Source of the DNA: Streptomycetaceae bacterium | GTDB lineage: Bacteria > Actinomycetota > Actinomycetes > Nanopelagicales > Nanopelagicaceae | Assembly: GCA_027483765.1 (NCBI GenBank) | Contig: JAIXTW010000003.1 | Coordinates: forward strand, 1 to 64,000 | Length of the DNA stretch: 64,000 nt | Direction: 5' to 3' | Part shown: piece by piece, positions 19,137-29,305 of the stretch | Layout: each line of letters begins with the position of its first letter | How positions within the stretch are numbered: the first letter of the stretch is position 1 | Position numbers and translations under genes: made by a program | The notes under the pieces: model-generated | What the model was told of the DNA's origin: nothing | What the model saw: the letters and a program-made list of their open reading frames with translations, nothing else | Database searches by the model: none

Positions 19137-22004
19137 TTGAGCGAAATGGATGGGTACGTGGGCGCTGCTAAAGGTTTTCAAGATCGCCACATCGGGCCGT
19201 CATCTGCGCAAGAAGCCGAGATGCTCTCGGTCCTGGGTTACTCAACAATCAAAGATTTTATCTCGGATGTAGTACCCGAAAATATCGTGATCGAAAAGAA
19301 GCTCTCCGAAGTTCTAGATCTGGCTAAGAGTGAAGTTGAAGTTATCCAGGAGTTACGCGCATTAGCGTCAGAGAATCAGATCTTCACATCACTTATAGGT
19401 ACCGGTTACTACGGAACAATTACACCACCTGTTATCAAGCGAAATGTTTTAGAGAATCCAGCCTGGTACACCGCCTACACGCCTTATCAACCTGAGATTT
19501 CGCAAGGTCGTCTAGAAGCGCTCTTCGCTTTTCAAACAGTGATTACCGATATGACAGCACTTGCTATTTCAAATGCCTCGATGCTTGATGAATCTACGGC
19601 GGCGGCTGAAGCTATGACGCTAGCTAGACGTACCTCTAAGACAAGTGATGAGGCCCTATTTCTTATTGATCGCAATCTGCATCCACAGACCAAAGCGGTA
19701 GTAATTACTCGAGCCAAGCCACTTGGGATTGAGGTACTCGAAGTAGATGCGCTCTCATTTGACTCAGCGATTAATTACTTTGGAATTCTGGTGCAGTATC
19801 CAGATACCACTGGTGCAATTACTGATTTCCATCAACTAGCTATCAATGCGCACGCCAAAGATGCGCTGGTAATCGCAGCTACTGATCTGCTTGCATTGAC
19901 GCTGATTACGGCGCCAGGGGAGTGGGGAGCTGATATCGCTGTTGGTTCAGCGCAGCGATTTGGTGTTCCCATGGGCTTCGGCGGACCGCATGCTGGATTT
20001 ATGGCGGTACGCGCTGGTCTTGAACGCGCTCTCCCTGGGCGGTTAATCGGACAGAGCGTTGATGCGCATGGCAATCCAGCATTTCGATTAGCGTTGCAAA
20101 CCCGCGAACAACATATTCGCCGCGATAAAGCGACCAGCAATATCTGTACCGCTCAGGTATTGCTCGCAAATATGAGTGCTTTTTATTCGATGTGGCACGG
20201 ACCCAAGGGTCTGATTGAGATAGCGGAGCGCATCCATGGTTACACGGCCGCCCTTGCTACTGTCGTAACGAGTGTGAACAAGAGTTACTTTGACACCCTC
20301 ACGATTAAGGTTGAGAACGCAGATGCAGTTCATCAACGGGCAGCGGCACTGAAGATCAATCTAGGCGTCGTTGACGAACGTCACGTTCGCATTTCGTTAG
20401 ATGAAACTATTACCGATTCTAGATTTGCGCAGATCGTGGGTATCTTCGATGCGAAAGTCGTGCCAGCCCAGGGGAGTGGCATCTCTCCTGCAATAAAGCG
20501 AAATTCACCTTTTTTGCAACATCCAGTTTTCAACACTTACCACTCAGAAACTTCCATGATGCGCTACTTGCGAACACTCTCAGATCGGGATCTGGCTCTG
20601 GATAGAACCATGATTCCATTGGGTTCATGCACTATGAAGCTTAACTCTGTCACCGAAATGGAAGCAGTTACCTGGCCAGAGTTTTCTTCGTTGCACCCAT
20701 TCGCACCGGCTGCGCAGAGCGCTGGTAGTCGAAAGTTGATTGCACAGTTATCGAAGTGGTTAGTGGAAATCACCGGTTACGATGCTGTTTCACTGCAACC
20801 AAATGCTGGCAGCCAAGGTGAGTTCGCAGGTTTGCTGGCTATTCGCAACTACCATGACTCTCGTGGCGAGCAGGAACGCGATATTTGTCTTATTCCTTCT
20901 AGTGCCCACGGAACGAATGCCGCCAGTGCAGTGATGGCAGGTATGAAGGTCGTTGTCATTTCATGTGATGAAGCCGGAAATGTAAGTCTTGATGATCTTC
21001 GATTGAAGATTGCAGAGCACGCTGGAAAATTAGCAGCGCTGATGGTTACGTATCCGTCAACGCACGGAGTATTTGAATCTGCTATCTCTGAAATCTGCGC
21101 TCTTGTTCATGATGCAGGTGGTCAGGTGTATGTAGATGGCGCAAACCTCAATGCACTTGTTGGTTTAGCACAGCCTGGAAAATTCGGCGCCGATGTATCG
21201 CACCTTAATTTGCATAAAACTTTCTGTATTCCTCATGGAGGTGGGGGACCAGGTGTGGGACCAGTGATCTCTCGTGCACATTTAGCTCCGTTCTTACCTA
21301 ATCATCCACTTGATGAAACTGCCGGTCCTTCCACGGGCCCAGGTCCGATCTCGGGTGCTCCCTTTGGTTCAGCAAGTATCTTGCCAATCTCGTGGGCATA
21401 TATTCGCCTGATGGGGGGAGCGGGTCTCACCCACGCTACTGAGGTAGCAATTTTGAGCGCTAACTACATGGCTGCTCGACTAAAGAATTATTACCCAATT
21501 CTCTACACTGGTGAAAAGGGTTTAATAGCGCACGAGTGCATTCTTGATGTTCGTGAGATAACCAAGGTAAGCGGTGTAAGCGTTGATGACATTGCAAAGC
21601 GTTTAATGGATTTTGGATTTCATGCGCCAACCATGTCCTTCCCGGTACCCGGAACTCTGATGATTGAACCGACAGAATCGGAAGATATTCTCGAGATGAA
21701 TCGCTTTATCGATGCGATGATTGCAATCAAGTACGAGATTGATGAGATCGTTGAGGGAAAGATTGCCGTCGAAGATTCGGCGCTTCGTCATGCACCTCAT
21801 ACCGTAGGCGCGATTACTTCATCGACCTGGGAACGCGGCTACAGCCGTGAACGTGGAGCTTTTCCATCCACCTTCACTGGACTGATTCCTGGCGAGTTAA
21901 TCGGCATGAAGGGCAAATACTGGCCCACTACAGGGCGGATAGACGGGGCATACGGGGATAGGAACCTGGTCTGCTCGTGCCCACCCATCGAGTCATTTGC
22001 TTAG
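19137..22004 (+). CDS. gcvP: Glycine dehydrogenase (decarboxylating), P protein
   Basis: PLP enzyme releasing CO2 from glycine and passing the aminomethyl group to lipoyl-GcvH. The 955-aa length is that of the fused alpha-beta homodimeric P protein. Residues ~13-20 (FQDRHIGP) are the usual beginning, and PLP-binding Lys694 lies in [14 protein letters not shown]. Start is TTG 19137 or ATG 19146, with no clear ribosome-binding site for either. It is the last plus-strand gene of the gcvH-garA-MerR block, and its end is convergent with ppm. Confidence 0.96.
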   Translation: MSEMDGYVGAAKGFQDRHIGPSSAQEAEMLSVLGYSTIKDFISDVVPENIVIEKKLSEVLDLAKSEVEVIQELRALASENQIFTSLIGTGYYGTITPPVIKRNVLENPAWYTAYTPYQPEISQGRLEALFAFQTVITDMTALAISNASMLDESTAAAEAMTLARRTSKTSDEALFLIDRNLHPQTKAVVITRAKPLGIEVLEVDALSFDSAINYFGILVQYPDTTGAITDFHQLAINAHAKDALVIAATDLLALTLITAPGEWGADIAVGSAQRFGVPMGFGGPHAGFMAVRAGLERALPGRLIGQSVDAHGNPAFRLALQTREQHIRRDKATSNICTAQVLLANMSAFYSMWHGPKGLIEIAERIHGYTAALATVVTSVNKSYFDTLTIKVENADAVHQRAAALKINLGVVDERHVRISLDETITDSRFAQIVGIFDAKVVPAQGSGISPAIKRNSPFLQHPVFNTYHSETSMMRYLRTLSDRDLALDRTMIPLGSCTMKLNSVTEMEAVTWPEFSSLHPFAPAAQSAGSRKLIAQLSKWLVEITGYDAVSLQPNAGSQGEFAGLLAIRNYHDSRGEQERDICLIPSSAHGTNAASAVMAGMKVVVISCDEAGNVSLDDLRLKIAEHAGKLAALMVTYPSTHGVFESAISEICALVHDAGGQVYVDGANLNALVGLAQPGKFGADVSHLNLHKTFCIPHGGGGPGVGPVISRAHLAPFLPNHPLDETAGPSTGPGPISGAPFGSASILPISWAYIRLMGGAGLTHATEVAILSANYMAARLKNYYPILYTGEKGLIAHECILDVREITKVSGVSVDDIAKRLMDFGFHAPTMSFPVPGTLMIEPTESEDILEMNRFIDAMIAIKYEIDEIVEGKIAVEDSALRHAPHTVGAITSSTWERGYSRERGAFPSTFTGLIPGELIGMKGKYWPTTGRIDGAYGDRNLVCSCPPIESFA

Positions 22005-22012
22005 TTTCTTCG

Positions 22013-22771
22013 TTACTTTACATAATGTAACTTATCGGCGTTAGGTCTAAGCCTACGAAATACGCCCCACACGGTTGTCTGCCATAAAGCTTCAACAACT
22101 ATCGCCTTACTCATCTTAGAAACTCCATTAACTCGTTCGACAAAGGTAATCGGAACTTCGATTTTCGCAGCGCCAGCTAAATCACTAGCCATCGCCATTT
22201 CAATCTGAAAACAATAACCAGTTGCAGTCATATCTTTCAACTTAAGTGAGCGAAGTAGCGAAGAACTGTAAATGCGAAACCCGCCGGTGAGATCTCGCAG
22301 CCCGATTCCAAGAACTATCTGCGCATATCGAGTACCTGATTGAGAAAGTAATTGTCGACTCTTAGGCCAGTTAACGACCGAACCACCCGGCATCCATCTG
22401 GTTCCAAGAACAATTATCTTACTTTCATCAGGCTTACCGGAAGCGGCGACGAACATTGCCGGTAGGTCTTCAACTCGATGTGAACCGTCTGCATCCATGG
22501 TAACTACATGGGTGTATTTATCAACTGTTAGAACTTTCTCAAATCCAGCTCGATAAGCGGCACCAAGGCCCGCCTTACCTGGTCTACGTACTACAGAAAC
22601 CCATGAATACCCTAACTGATCAACGATATCCGCGGTTTTATCAGGCGAATTATCATCTAGAACAAAGAGATCGAATTTATACTCTTTCTGTAAAGGCTCG
22701 AGTTTCTCCAATAACTCAACAATCGATATTGATTCATTGTAGGTTGGAACCAGAATCGCAAATTGAGTCAT
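22013..22771 (-). CDS. Polyprenol monophosphomannose synthase (GT2)
   Basis: Transfers mannose from GDP-mannose to polyprenyl phosphate at the inner membrane, supplying lipoglycan and protein mannosylation. The 252-aa GT2 protein has VPTYNES, VLDDNSPDKT, TMDADGSH (the DAD metal site) and a GTRWMPGG segment as in dolichyl-phosphate mannose synthases. It lacks the C-terminal membrane helices of longer forms. The start overlaps the lnt stop by 4 bases. In M. tuberculosis the Lnt and mannose synthase parts form one protein, Ppm1; here they are two coupled genes. Confidence 0.93.
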   Translation of the reverse strand: MTQFAILVPTYNESISIVELLEKLEPLQKEYKFDLFVLDDNSPDKTADIVDQLGYSWVSVVRRPGKAGLGAAYRAGFEKVLTVDKYTHVVTMDADGSHRVEDLPAMFVAASGKPDESKIIVLGTRWMPGGSVVNWPKSRQLLSQSGTRYAQIVLGIGLRDLTGGFRIYSSSLLRSLKLKDMTATGYCFQIEMAMASDLAGAAKIEVPITFVERVNGVSKMSKAIVVEALWQTTVWGVFRRLRPNADKLHYVK

Positions 22772-24084
22772 GAAAGCGCCCGATTAATGAGGGTTCGGTA
22801 ATTATTTGGAACCAATACCCCAGCCAGTGACTCTTGCGTATTCTCGACAGTTTTACTCAGCACTCGCCCATTATTATCTATAAATGCCGATATTCCGACT
22901 GTGGAAACGCTCAAAATGTAGCGAGAGTGCTCCATGGCTCGGATGCGTGAAATTGCTAATTGCTGGGCGCTCTCGGGTGTACCAGCAAAGGTAGCGCTAT
23001 TTGTTTGGACAATGAGTGCTTGCGAATTGGTAGCCATATCGCGCACTAAGTCGTCGAGAATGATTTCATAACAGATTATTGGTCCTACTTTAAATCCAGC
23101 AATGCTATGGGTTACACGTTTTTCACCCGGAATAAAATCGTTAACGGACTTCGCAAGTGGGCTTAACTGTTGACTAATCTTTCGCAACGGAATGTATTCA
23201 CCAAACGGTGTCAATCCGCGCTTGATATAAGTACTTTTGAAAGCCCCTTCCCTGCTAAACATAATTGAGGCATTCTGAGGTCCCTTGGTATCTTGTTGCA
23301 CAACTCCGGACACAATCGGTGTTTTCAGACTGTTTGTGAGCTTCGAAATATCCGCACGAACATCCGAATGCAATCGCGGATCTATATCGATTGCATTCTC
23401 AGGCCAAACGATTGCGTCGTAAGTTAATGGTGCCACGCTCTTGGTGGCATCACGATGCAAGTCAAAAACCGCCTTCGCTCTAGAATTAAAATCCAGCCCC
23501 ACTTGCGGAGTGTTTCCTTGAATCCCGATAAGTTTTATCTCACCGCTCCCCTTCGGATTCATCGGCAAGAGCAGCGCGATAATGAAAAGTGCGAGGACTG
23601 CCGCCATATTCTTCACACGTATCTGTGTTAAGAGCAGCGCAAAAATCAATGTGAAAGCTGAGAGTGCAAGCACTCCCCCGATAGCAACTATTGGAAGTGC
23701 CGGAGACTCCACCTGACTGAAAGCGATGCGCGTCCAGCCAAATCCTCCGAATGGAAAGCGTGATCGGAACTCTTCCATTAGTAGCAGAGTGATGGCGCTC
23801 AAGATCAAAGAGTGAGTACGTCGATAGATCCAGCCAACTGGAAGATAGAAGAGCGCTTGCAATATTGAGAGCGCCAACCATGGCAACGCGCCCACGTACT
23901 TCCCGCTCCAGTAGAGAACAATCGAATTGAGGATGAAACCGAAGGCAAGACTATGGAGAATCGGTCTCGAACTAACGCGTAAGGTTCGAAGATAGATTGC
24001 AAAACCAAAAATTGCTAAATACCAGATACCGATTGGTTCAAAGGCGGCGCTTGCAAGAAAGGCCGCTAAGAGAATCTTCACCAT
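22768..24084 (-). CDS. lnt: Apolipoprotein N-acyltransferase
   Basis: Adds the third acyl chain to lipoproteins at the membrane. The 438-aa protein has about 6-7 N-terminal membrane helices (~1-180) and a nitrilase-fold domain with the triad visible: Glu in WPENAID, Lys in YIKRGLTPFGEY and Cys in GPIICYEI. Although typical of Gram-negatives, Lnt also occurs in actinobacteria. It sits in a minus-strand run between the exonuclease (7-base overlap) and the mannose synthase (4-base overlap). Confidence 0.94.
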   Translation of the reverse strand: MVKILLAAFLASAAFEPIGIWYLAIFGFAIYLRTLRVSSRPILHSLAFGFILNSIVLYWSGKYVGALPWLALSILQALFYLPVGWIYRRTHSLILSAITLLLMEEFRSRFPFGGFGWTRIAFSQVESPALPIVAIGGVLALSAFTLIFALLLTQIRVKNMAAVLALFIIALLLPMNPKGSGEIKLIGIQGNTPQVGLDFNSRAKAVFDLHRDATKSVAPLTYDAIVWPENAIDIDPRLHSDVRADISKLTNSLKTPIVSGVVQQDTKGPQNASIMFSREGAFKSTYIKRGLTPFGEYIPLRKISQQLSPLAKSVNDFIPGEKRVTHSIAGFKVGPIICYEIILDDLVRDMATNSQALIVQTNSATFAGTPESAQQLAISRIRAMEHSRYILSVSTVGISAFIDNNGRVLSKTVENTQESLAGVLVPNNYRTLINRALS

Positions 24085-24980
24085 TTTAGGGCTGATATCA
24101 ATCGATCGACGCTAGCCCCTAACCCGTACTCCTCTTTCATGGCGTAGATATCTGATAAATCTGCCGGCTTAGTTGGCATATCAATCTTCATCTCAGGAAT
24201 AGCAACATCACGAGCACAATTAACGAGCGTAGGTGCAATCCTTAAGTAATCCGTGCCGTCGATGATTTTCTTGGCTAAGGAAGCGCTCAGCGCTGCGTGC
24301 CCGGTTATCGCCCCAGCTATCGCCTCATCGACCGACGCAAAGTTATTTGCAATCAGGGCCGCACCCTTCTCACCGATTCCTTTTACACCCGGCAATCCAT
24401 CAGATGGGTCGCCTCTAAACATGGCAAAAAGAGCGTATCTATCTCCGGGTATTGAGTACTTATTGGAAACCCAGTTGACGTCAACTAAATCATGAGCGGA
24501 TATTCCTCGTGCCAGGTAGACAACTTTGATATCTGCTTTGTCATCTACCAATTGAAAAAGATCTCGGTCGCCAGTAACTATACGAATCGGCCCCTTCTCT
24601 TTAACCGCGAAAGTTGCCATCACGTCATCGGCCTCATAATCATCGACACCGAGCATGGGAATTCCAAAGGCATCGAGCAGGTCGAGTAGAACTGGAATCT
24701 GAGGGGTCAGAGTTTCAGGCTCCTCCTCCACCTCGCTCTCATCCTCAAGACGATTGGCTTTATATGCCGGAAATAGATCGACTCGCCACGAAGGACGCCA
24801 GTCACCTTCGATGCAGGCAACAATTCGGTCTGGTGAATACATTCCAATAAGCCTGGCCGTCATATCGAGATAGCCTCTAATTGCATTCACCGGCATACCA
24901 CTTGGCGATAACAACGTGTCCGGCATTCCATAATAAGCGCGATACCAAAGTGAGGCGCTATCCAAAAGCATCAGGGTCAT
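24078..24980 (-). CDS. 5'-3' exonuclease family protein (Pol I exo domain-like)
   Basis: The 300-aa protein corresponds to the 5' nuclease domain of DNA polymerase I as a stand-alone enzyme (Rv2090 type). Acidic metal-site segments are present: LLLDSASLWYRAYYG near the N-terminus, VDDYEADDVMATFA, VTGDRDLFQL and the helix-hairpin-helix GDPSDGLPGVKGIGEKGA. It should remove RNA primers or 5' flaps. It overlaps helY by 4 bases. Confidence 0.93.
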   Translation of the reverse strand: MTLMLLDSASLWYRAYYGMPDTLLSPSGMPVNAIRGYLDMTARLIGMYSPDRIVACIEGDWRPSWRVDLFPAYKANRLEDESEVEEEPETLTPQIPVLLDLLDAFGIPMLGVDDYEADDVMATFAVKEKGPIRIVTGDRDLFQLVDDKADIKVVYLARGISAHDLVDVNWVSNKYSIPGDRYALFAMFRGDPSDGLPGVKGIGEKGAALIANNFASVDEAIAGAITGHAALSASLAKKIIDGTDYLRIAPTLVNCARDVAIPEMKIDMPTKPADLSDIYAMKEEYGLGASVDRLISALKW

Positions 24981-27352
24981 AATTCACCCAACATATACGA
25001 AACAACACCACGATCAAGGCGCTTTACTCCTTCACGACAAGCAGGTCGAAGTAATTCAGAGGCGCCACCAATCTGCGTCAATAGATCAATTAATTGCTTG
25101 ATGCTTCGTACAAAGTCACCAACGGTCATATCGGTTCCCTTGATAATGCTGCTTAATGAATGTCCATTGGCCCAGCGATATGCGGCGTAGCAGAAGCCGA
25201 AATCGGGTTCGCGTTGGGTCTTTACCTCAAATTGATCTTCGATATCTTCAAGTTCGACCCAGATCTTTGCAACGGTTGAAAGCGCATTGGCAACGTTCTG
25301 ATGTGGCATCTTGGGAGCATAATTTTCAACGCTACGACTTTCATAGATCATCGCTGATGCAACCGAGAGGAGTTCGACCGGCGTGAGGTTATCGAACACT
25401 CCCCTGCGAATCGACTCGGTAAGAAGGAGATCTGATTCGGCATAGATTTTTGCCAGAATCTTTCCCTGCTCCAATGGTTTCTCCCCCTCGATATATCCCA
25501 GATGCGTCAGCACATTGCAGATTCGATCAAAGGTTTTAGCAATGACATTTGTTCTATTCTCGACCCTCGATCGCAAGCCTTCCGATTCGCGGTGCAAACG
25601 GTCAGCTCTTTCAGCGAATCGAGCGTGAGTCTCGCGATCACTACAGGAGTGACATGGATGGCTTCGCAAAGCTCGCCTCATAGAATCAAGTTCATTCTCC
25701 ATCTTTACGCGTTGACGTTGATCGAAAGTCCGTCGCCCATCTCGCTTACTCAGTAAACGTTCTAACTCTTTAATATCTATTCGGATTCGTGCGTATTCAG
25801 TAAAGTTTCCTAGATGACATTGTGCTGACTCATCTTGTTCTGCAGCTGCTGAATCATTCTTACGGATTTGTCTGACTAGTCCTACTACCGCACGGTCTGC
25901 TTGGAACTGAGCAAATGAAGATTCCAAACTTCCGCGCGCCCGTTCGCGGCCAAATCGTGCAATCAGGTTGATAGACATGTTGTAAGTGGGAGTAAATGAC
26001 GAACGCAACGGGTAAGTACGAGTTGAAGCGAGTCCGGCCGCAGTTGCTGAGTCAACTGTAGGTGACCACTGCACAACGGCGTTACCTTCGATATCGATAC
26101 CGCGCCGTCCTGCGCGACCTGTTAATTGGGTGTACTCCCCCGGTGTAATCGACACGTGGGCTTCGCCATTCCATTTGGTTAACTTCTCCAAAACAACTGT
26201 GCGCGCTGGCATATTGATTCCCAGTGCAAGAGTTTCAGTAGCGAAGACAGCCTTCACAAGTCCACGCTTGAAGAGGTCTTCGACTGCACCTTTAAAGCTT
26301 GGGAGCAAACCAGCATGATGTGCTGCGATTCCACGTTCTAGTGCGGTGAGCCAATCTCGATAGCCGAGAACTTCCAAATCTTCTTCCGCTAAATTCTGCG
26401 TATATTTCTGAGCAGTCGCGACAATTTCTATACGTTCTTCGGTCGTTGTTAATCTCACCCCATCATTAAGACATTGTTTTACAGCTGCATCGCATCCAGC
26501 GCGCGAGAAGATAAAGGTGATTGCCGGCAGGAGATTCTCTCGTTGTAACTTCTCGATGATCTCAGCTCGAGACAATCGATTCTCGTTATCGTTGTAACGA
26601 TCCCGACGCCCCCTGGGAGCCTTAACCCGCCTGAGCGCTTCCCGCTCTAGCCCTAGGATCTCCGGATTTATCTTTCCTGGGTCTGTAAAGAGATCAATCA
26701 TTCGATCACCGATAAGTACGTGTTGGTACAACGGGATGGGTCTGATTTCACTCACTATTACCTCGGTTGCGCCCCGAACTTCTCCGAGCCATTCTCCAAA
26801 CTCTTCCGCATTAGAGACTGTTGCCGAAAGTGAGATCACTTGAACGCTCTCCATCAGATGTATCAGAACTTCTTCCCAGACCGCTCCTCGAAACTTATCT
26901 GCAAGGTAGTGGACCTCGTCCATCACTACTGATCCCAGATTTGTCAGAGTGGAAGAGTTTGCGTACAACATATTTCGTAGGACTTCGGTCGTCATGACCA
27001 GAATGTCCGCCTCTGAATTTATATTGGTATCACCTGTAAGCAAACCGACTCGGTCTTCGCCGAACCGCTCTTGAAATTCAGAAAACTTTTGATTCGAGAG
27101 CGCCTTAATAGGGGTCGTATAGAAGCACTTCTTTCCTCGCGCTAGTGCGCTAAAGGCAGCGAACTCACCCACAACTGTCTTACCCGCACCAGTTGGCGCG
27201 GCCACGAGGACACCTTTTCCATCTTCTACCGCCTGACATGCGACGATTTGGAATTCATCGAAACCGAAATCGAATTGCTCGATAAATTTTGTAGTAAGTG
27301 GATGCTGACCTCTCTTCTTGGCAGCTGCATATTGCTGCGCCGGAGTGGTCAT
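24977..27352 (-). CDS. helY: DEAD/DEAH-box helicase HelY (Ski2/Mtr4-like)
   Basis: The 791-aa protein has a superfamily-2 core with Walker A AAPTGAGKTVV near residue 50, MDEVHYL (DEVH box), SLSATVSN and the C-terminal helicase motif QLTGRAGRRG. It then has a long helical accessory domain with a Cys/His cluster (CHSCSDRETH) and a C-terminal region as in Ski2-type RNA helicases. A role in RNA surveillance or degradation is likely. ATG 27352 overlaps the dagK stop as ATGA, matches family N-termini and has a -10 box 7 bases upstream; in-frame ATGs at 27361 and 27385 are less likely. Confidence 0.93.
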   Translation of the reverse strand: MTTPAQQYAAAKKRGQHPLTTKFIEQFDFGFDEFQIVACQAVEDGKGVLVAAPTGAGKTVVGEFAAFSALARGKKCFYTTPIKALSNQKFSEFQERFGEDRVGLLTGDTNINSEADILVMTTEVLRNMLYANSSTLTNLGSVVMDEVHYLADKFRGAVWEEVLIHLMESVQVISLSATVSNAEEFGEWLGEVRGATEVIVSEIRPIPLYQHVLIGDRMIDLFTDPGKINPEILGLEREALRRVKAPRGRRDRYNDNENRLSRAEIIEKLQRENLLPAITFIFSRAGCDAAVKQCLNDGVRLTTTEERIEIVATAQKYTQNLAEEDLEVLGYRDWLTALERGIAAHHAGLLPSFKGAVEDLFKRGLVKAVFATETLALGINMPARTVVLEKLTKWNGEAHVSITPGEYTQLTGRAGRRGIDIEGNAVVQWSPTVDSATAAGLASTRTYPLRSSFTPTYNMSINLIARFGRERARGSLESSFAQFQADRAVVGLVRQIRKNDSAAAEQDESAQCHLGNFTEYARIRIDIKELERLLSKRDGRRTFDQRQRVKMENELDSMRRALRSHPCHSCSDRETHARFAERADRLHRESEGLRSRVENRTNVIAKTFDRICNVLTHLGYIEGEKPLEQGKILAKIYAESDLLLTESIRRGVFDNLTPVELLSVASAMIYESRSVENYAPKMPHQNVANALSTVAKIWVELEDIEDQFEVKTQREPDFGFCYAAYRWANGHSLSSIIKGTDMTVGDFVRSIKQLIDLLTQIGGASELLRPACREGVKRLDRGVVSYMLGEL

Positions 27353-28215
27353 AGACGCCATGTTAGTCCAGCGCCGGCTATACATTCAGCCGACACTGGG
27401 GCTGGGCCAACGCGTTCACCATCGGCATACGCAATCGCATTAGCGCTGAGTGAAATCTTCTTTGTGCGAAATATCTCAACTGCTGGATGTGTAATGTGAG
27501 AGCCCGAGAAGACTTTTGGGAAGACCTTGATAAATTCAATTTTGCTGACCGGCTTCAAGATCATGACATCAAATAGACCATCATCGACTTTTGCGTGAGG
27601 GCAAACGAGCATCCCGCCGCCGTATGAGCGCCCGTTCCCAATCGCAATCAACATCGCTTCAGTTGTGAATGTTCGAGTATCTGTTGTGATTTCATACTTG
27701 ATAGGACTGAACCTCGGTAATTCCATAGCTATCGCCAAGTTATATCTTTGGGCTCCCCGTGGCCATGAAAGTGAGTTGGCTTTCTCATTGACCACTGAAT
27801 CAAAACCGGTCGACAGAATTGCGGCAAACCATTCCGAATCTACATTTCCTAGGTCAATAGGTTGTGGTGCAGTACTAGTTACGTTATCTAAATAATCCTT
27901 GGAGTCATAGAGTGACCAGCCAAGTGAGCGAACTATGTCATTACCAGTACCAGCTGGGATGACAGCAAAAGGAATCGACCTCGGAACAACCAGTTGAAGA
28001 ATCAAGTGGGCTAAACCGTCTCCGCCTACGCAGATCACGCCCGTGCAGTTTTGGGTATCTAGAAACTTTTCAAGATCGCGCTTCAACTGTTCCGAGGACA
28101 GCGCCGAGAACACCTGGTAGGGCAATCCCTTTTGATCGAAGTACTGAGTAACATTTTCACCGACTAGCGCGCCCTTGCCATGTCCAGACGTCGGATTAAT
28201 GGCTATTACCCACAT
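27349..28215 (-). CDS. Diacylglycerol kinase-family lipid kinase
   Basis: The 288-aa protein has the DAGK catalytic fold: INPTSGHGKG at the N-terminus, CVGGDGLAHLIL (nucleotide-binding GGDG) near residue 63 and PAGTGNDIVRSLG. It should phosphorylate diacylglycerol or another lipid at the membrane face. Similar Rv2252-type kinases take part in phosphatidylinositol mannoside synthesis; the substrate here is not determinable. It lies between tatC and helY, a place not occupied by this family in Mycobacterium as far as I recall. Confidence 0.9.
   Translation of the reverse strand: MWVIAINPTSGHGKGALVGENVTQYFDQKGLPYQVFSALSSEQLKRDLEKFLDTQNCTGVICVGGDGLAHLILQLVVPRSIPFAVIPAGTGNDIVRSLGWSLYDSKDYLDNVTSTAPQPIDLGNVDSEWFAAILSTGFDSVVNEKANSLSWPRGAQRYNLAIAMELPRFSPIKYEITTDTRTFTTEAMLIAIGNGRSYGGGMLVCPHAKVDDGLFDVMILKPVSKIEFIKVFPKVFSGSHITHPAVEIFRTKKISLSANAIAYADGERVGPAPVSAECIAGAGLTWRL
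27360..27365 (-). promoter_or_regulatory. -10 box TAACAT inside the dagK 3' end, for helY
   Basis: On the minus strand TAACAT fits TANNNT and ends 7 bases before ATG 27352. It lies within the last codons of the upstream kinase gene, suggesting an internal leaderless promoter for helY. Confidence 0.45.
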
Positions 28216-28221
28216 AGGACG

Positions 28222-28227
28222 ACCCTA
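28222..28227 (-). promoter_or_regulatory. -10 box TAGGGT, leaderless promoter of the lipid kinase
   Basis: TAGGGT on the minus strand ends exactly 6 bases before ATG 28215. It separates the kinase-helY-exonuclease-lnt-ppm run from tatAC. Confidence 0.6.
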
Positions 28228-28231
28228 TCGG

Positions 28232-29047
28232 CTATTCGTTAATCGGGGTTGGCGCTGCAATCCTGGTACTACTAATTTCTATTCCTTCAACTTTACTGTC
28301 TCGCTTTTTATCTACAAGCAGAGCAATACCACCAGCGATAAAGTAGAAGAGGATTAATGGCACAGAAAGTAGAGCCATACTCAACGGGTCCCCTGTTGGT
28401 GATAGGGCTGCGACGGCAAGACAGATAGAAAATATCCATGCGCGCCACGGTTTGAGAATGGTGCGCCCTCTTAAGAATCCAATCAGGTTGAAGGTAAGTA
28501 AGAATATTGGTAACTCAAAGGCGAGACCTACAAACAAAATTATTCGAAGAACGAAATCTAAGTAATCATCAAAGCGAACCAAGTTGCTCACCGCATCTGG
28601 AGTGAAGCCAAAAAGCGCTTGTATAGCTATTGGAAGAATCAGGTATCCAAGAGTCGCTCCCATAATAAAGAAAGGGGCGGCGGCTGTGACAAAAAGAACG
28701 CTATAGCGCTTCTCTTTTCTATGAAGCGCAGGGGCGATGAAGGCCCAAAGTTGGTAGAGCCAGAATGGAGCGGAGACAATAACTGCAGTCATGAGAGCCA
28801 CCTTGATCTGCAAATCAAGCGGACCCAAGACACCACTGATATAGAGCGGTCCGCAGCTTGAAGCTCCCGTACTTTGAGCTGTTCGCAAATCACAAACTGG
28901 TTTTGCTAAAGCGACGAGGATTGAATTGTAAAAATACCATCCCCCACCAAATGCCACGGCAATTACGACTGCCGAACTCAGAACTCGTTGCCTTAGTTCT
29001 CGTAGATGGTCGATGAGCGGCATCTGCCCTTGTGGTCTGGATGCCAT
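28232..29047 (-). CDS. tatC: Sec-independent translocase TatC
   Basis: Core receptor of twin-arginine export of folded proteins. The 271-aa protein has the cytosolic MPLIDHLRELRQR start, six membrane helices and the conserved Glu in GLAFELPIFL. An upstream in-frame ATG exists inside tatA, but ATG 29047 is preferred, with GAGAAG just before it. tatA lies 4 bases upstream. With one TatA and no TatB here, a minimal TatAC system is likely. Confidence 0.95.
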   Translation of the reverse strand: MASRPQGQMPLIDHLRELRQRVLSSAVVIAVAFGGGWYFYNSILVALAKPVCDLRTAQSTGASSCGPLYISGVLGPLDLQIKVALMTAVIVSAPFWLYQLWAFIAPALHRKEKRYSVLFVTAAAPFFIMGATLGYLILPIAIQALFGFTPDAVSNLVRFDDYLDFVLRIILFVGLAFELPIFLLTFNLIGFLRGRTILKPWRAWIFSICLAVAALSPTGDPLSMALLSVPLILFYFIAGGIALLVDKKRDSKVEGIEISSTRIAAPTPINE

Positions 29048-29051
29048 CAAA

Positions 29052-29234
29052 TTACTTCTCTTTTTTGCCTTCTTCGTCAATAACAGAATCGTCAGCCTTC
29101 ATCTCTTTCATCTCACTCTTGAAGATTCGCATTGAGCGGCCCAGATTGCGAGCAGAATCAGGAAGACGCTTTGCCCCGAAGAGGACCAGAACAACAATAA
29201 GCAGAATGACGATTTCTTTCGGACCTAGATTCAT
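29052..29234 (-). CDS. tatA: Twin-arginine translocase subunit TatA
   Basis: Pore-forming Tat subunit; 60 aa. One N-terminal membrane helix (~7-20), the [15 protein letters not shown] hinge and amphipathic helix, then a short acidic/basic tail. AAAGGA lies 9 bases before ATG. Directly upstream of tatC, same strand. Confidence 0.95.
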   Translation of the reverse strand: MNLGPKEIVILLIVVLVLFGAKRLPDSARNLGRSMRIFKSEMKEMKADDSVIDEEGKKEK

Positions 29235-29266
29235 ATTGTGAATTCCTTTGCGTGAGACCTGAGCTT

Positions 29267-29272
29267 AGATTA
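29267..29272 (-). promoter_or_regulatory. -10 box TAATCT for tatA
   Basis: TAATCT on the minus strand lies in the gap between pafC and tatA and would give a leader of about 25-30 bases containing the tatA ribosome-binding site. Tentative. Confidence 0.35.
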
Positions 29273-29305
29273 CAGCAGGTATCTTTGAATGGGTAGACGA
29301 GGAAA

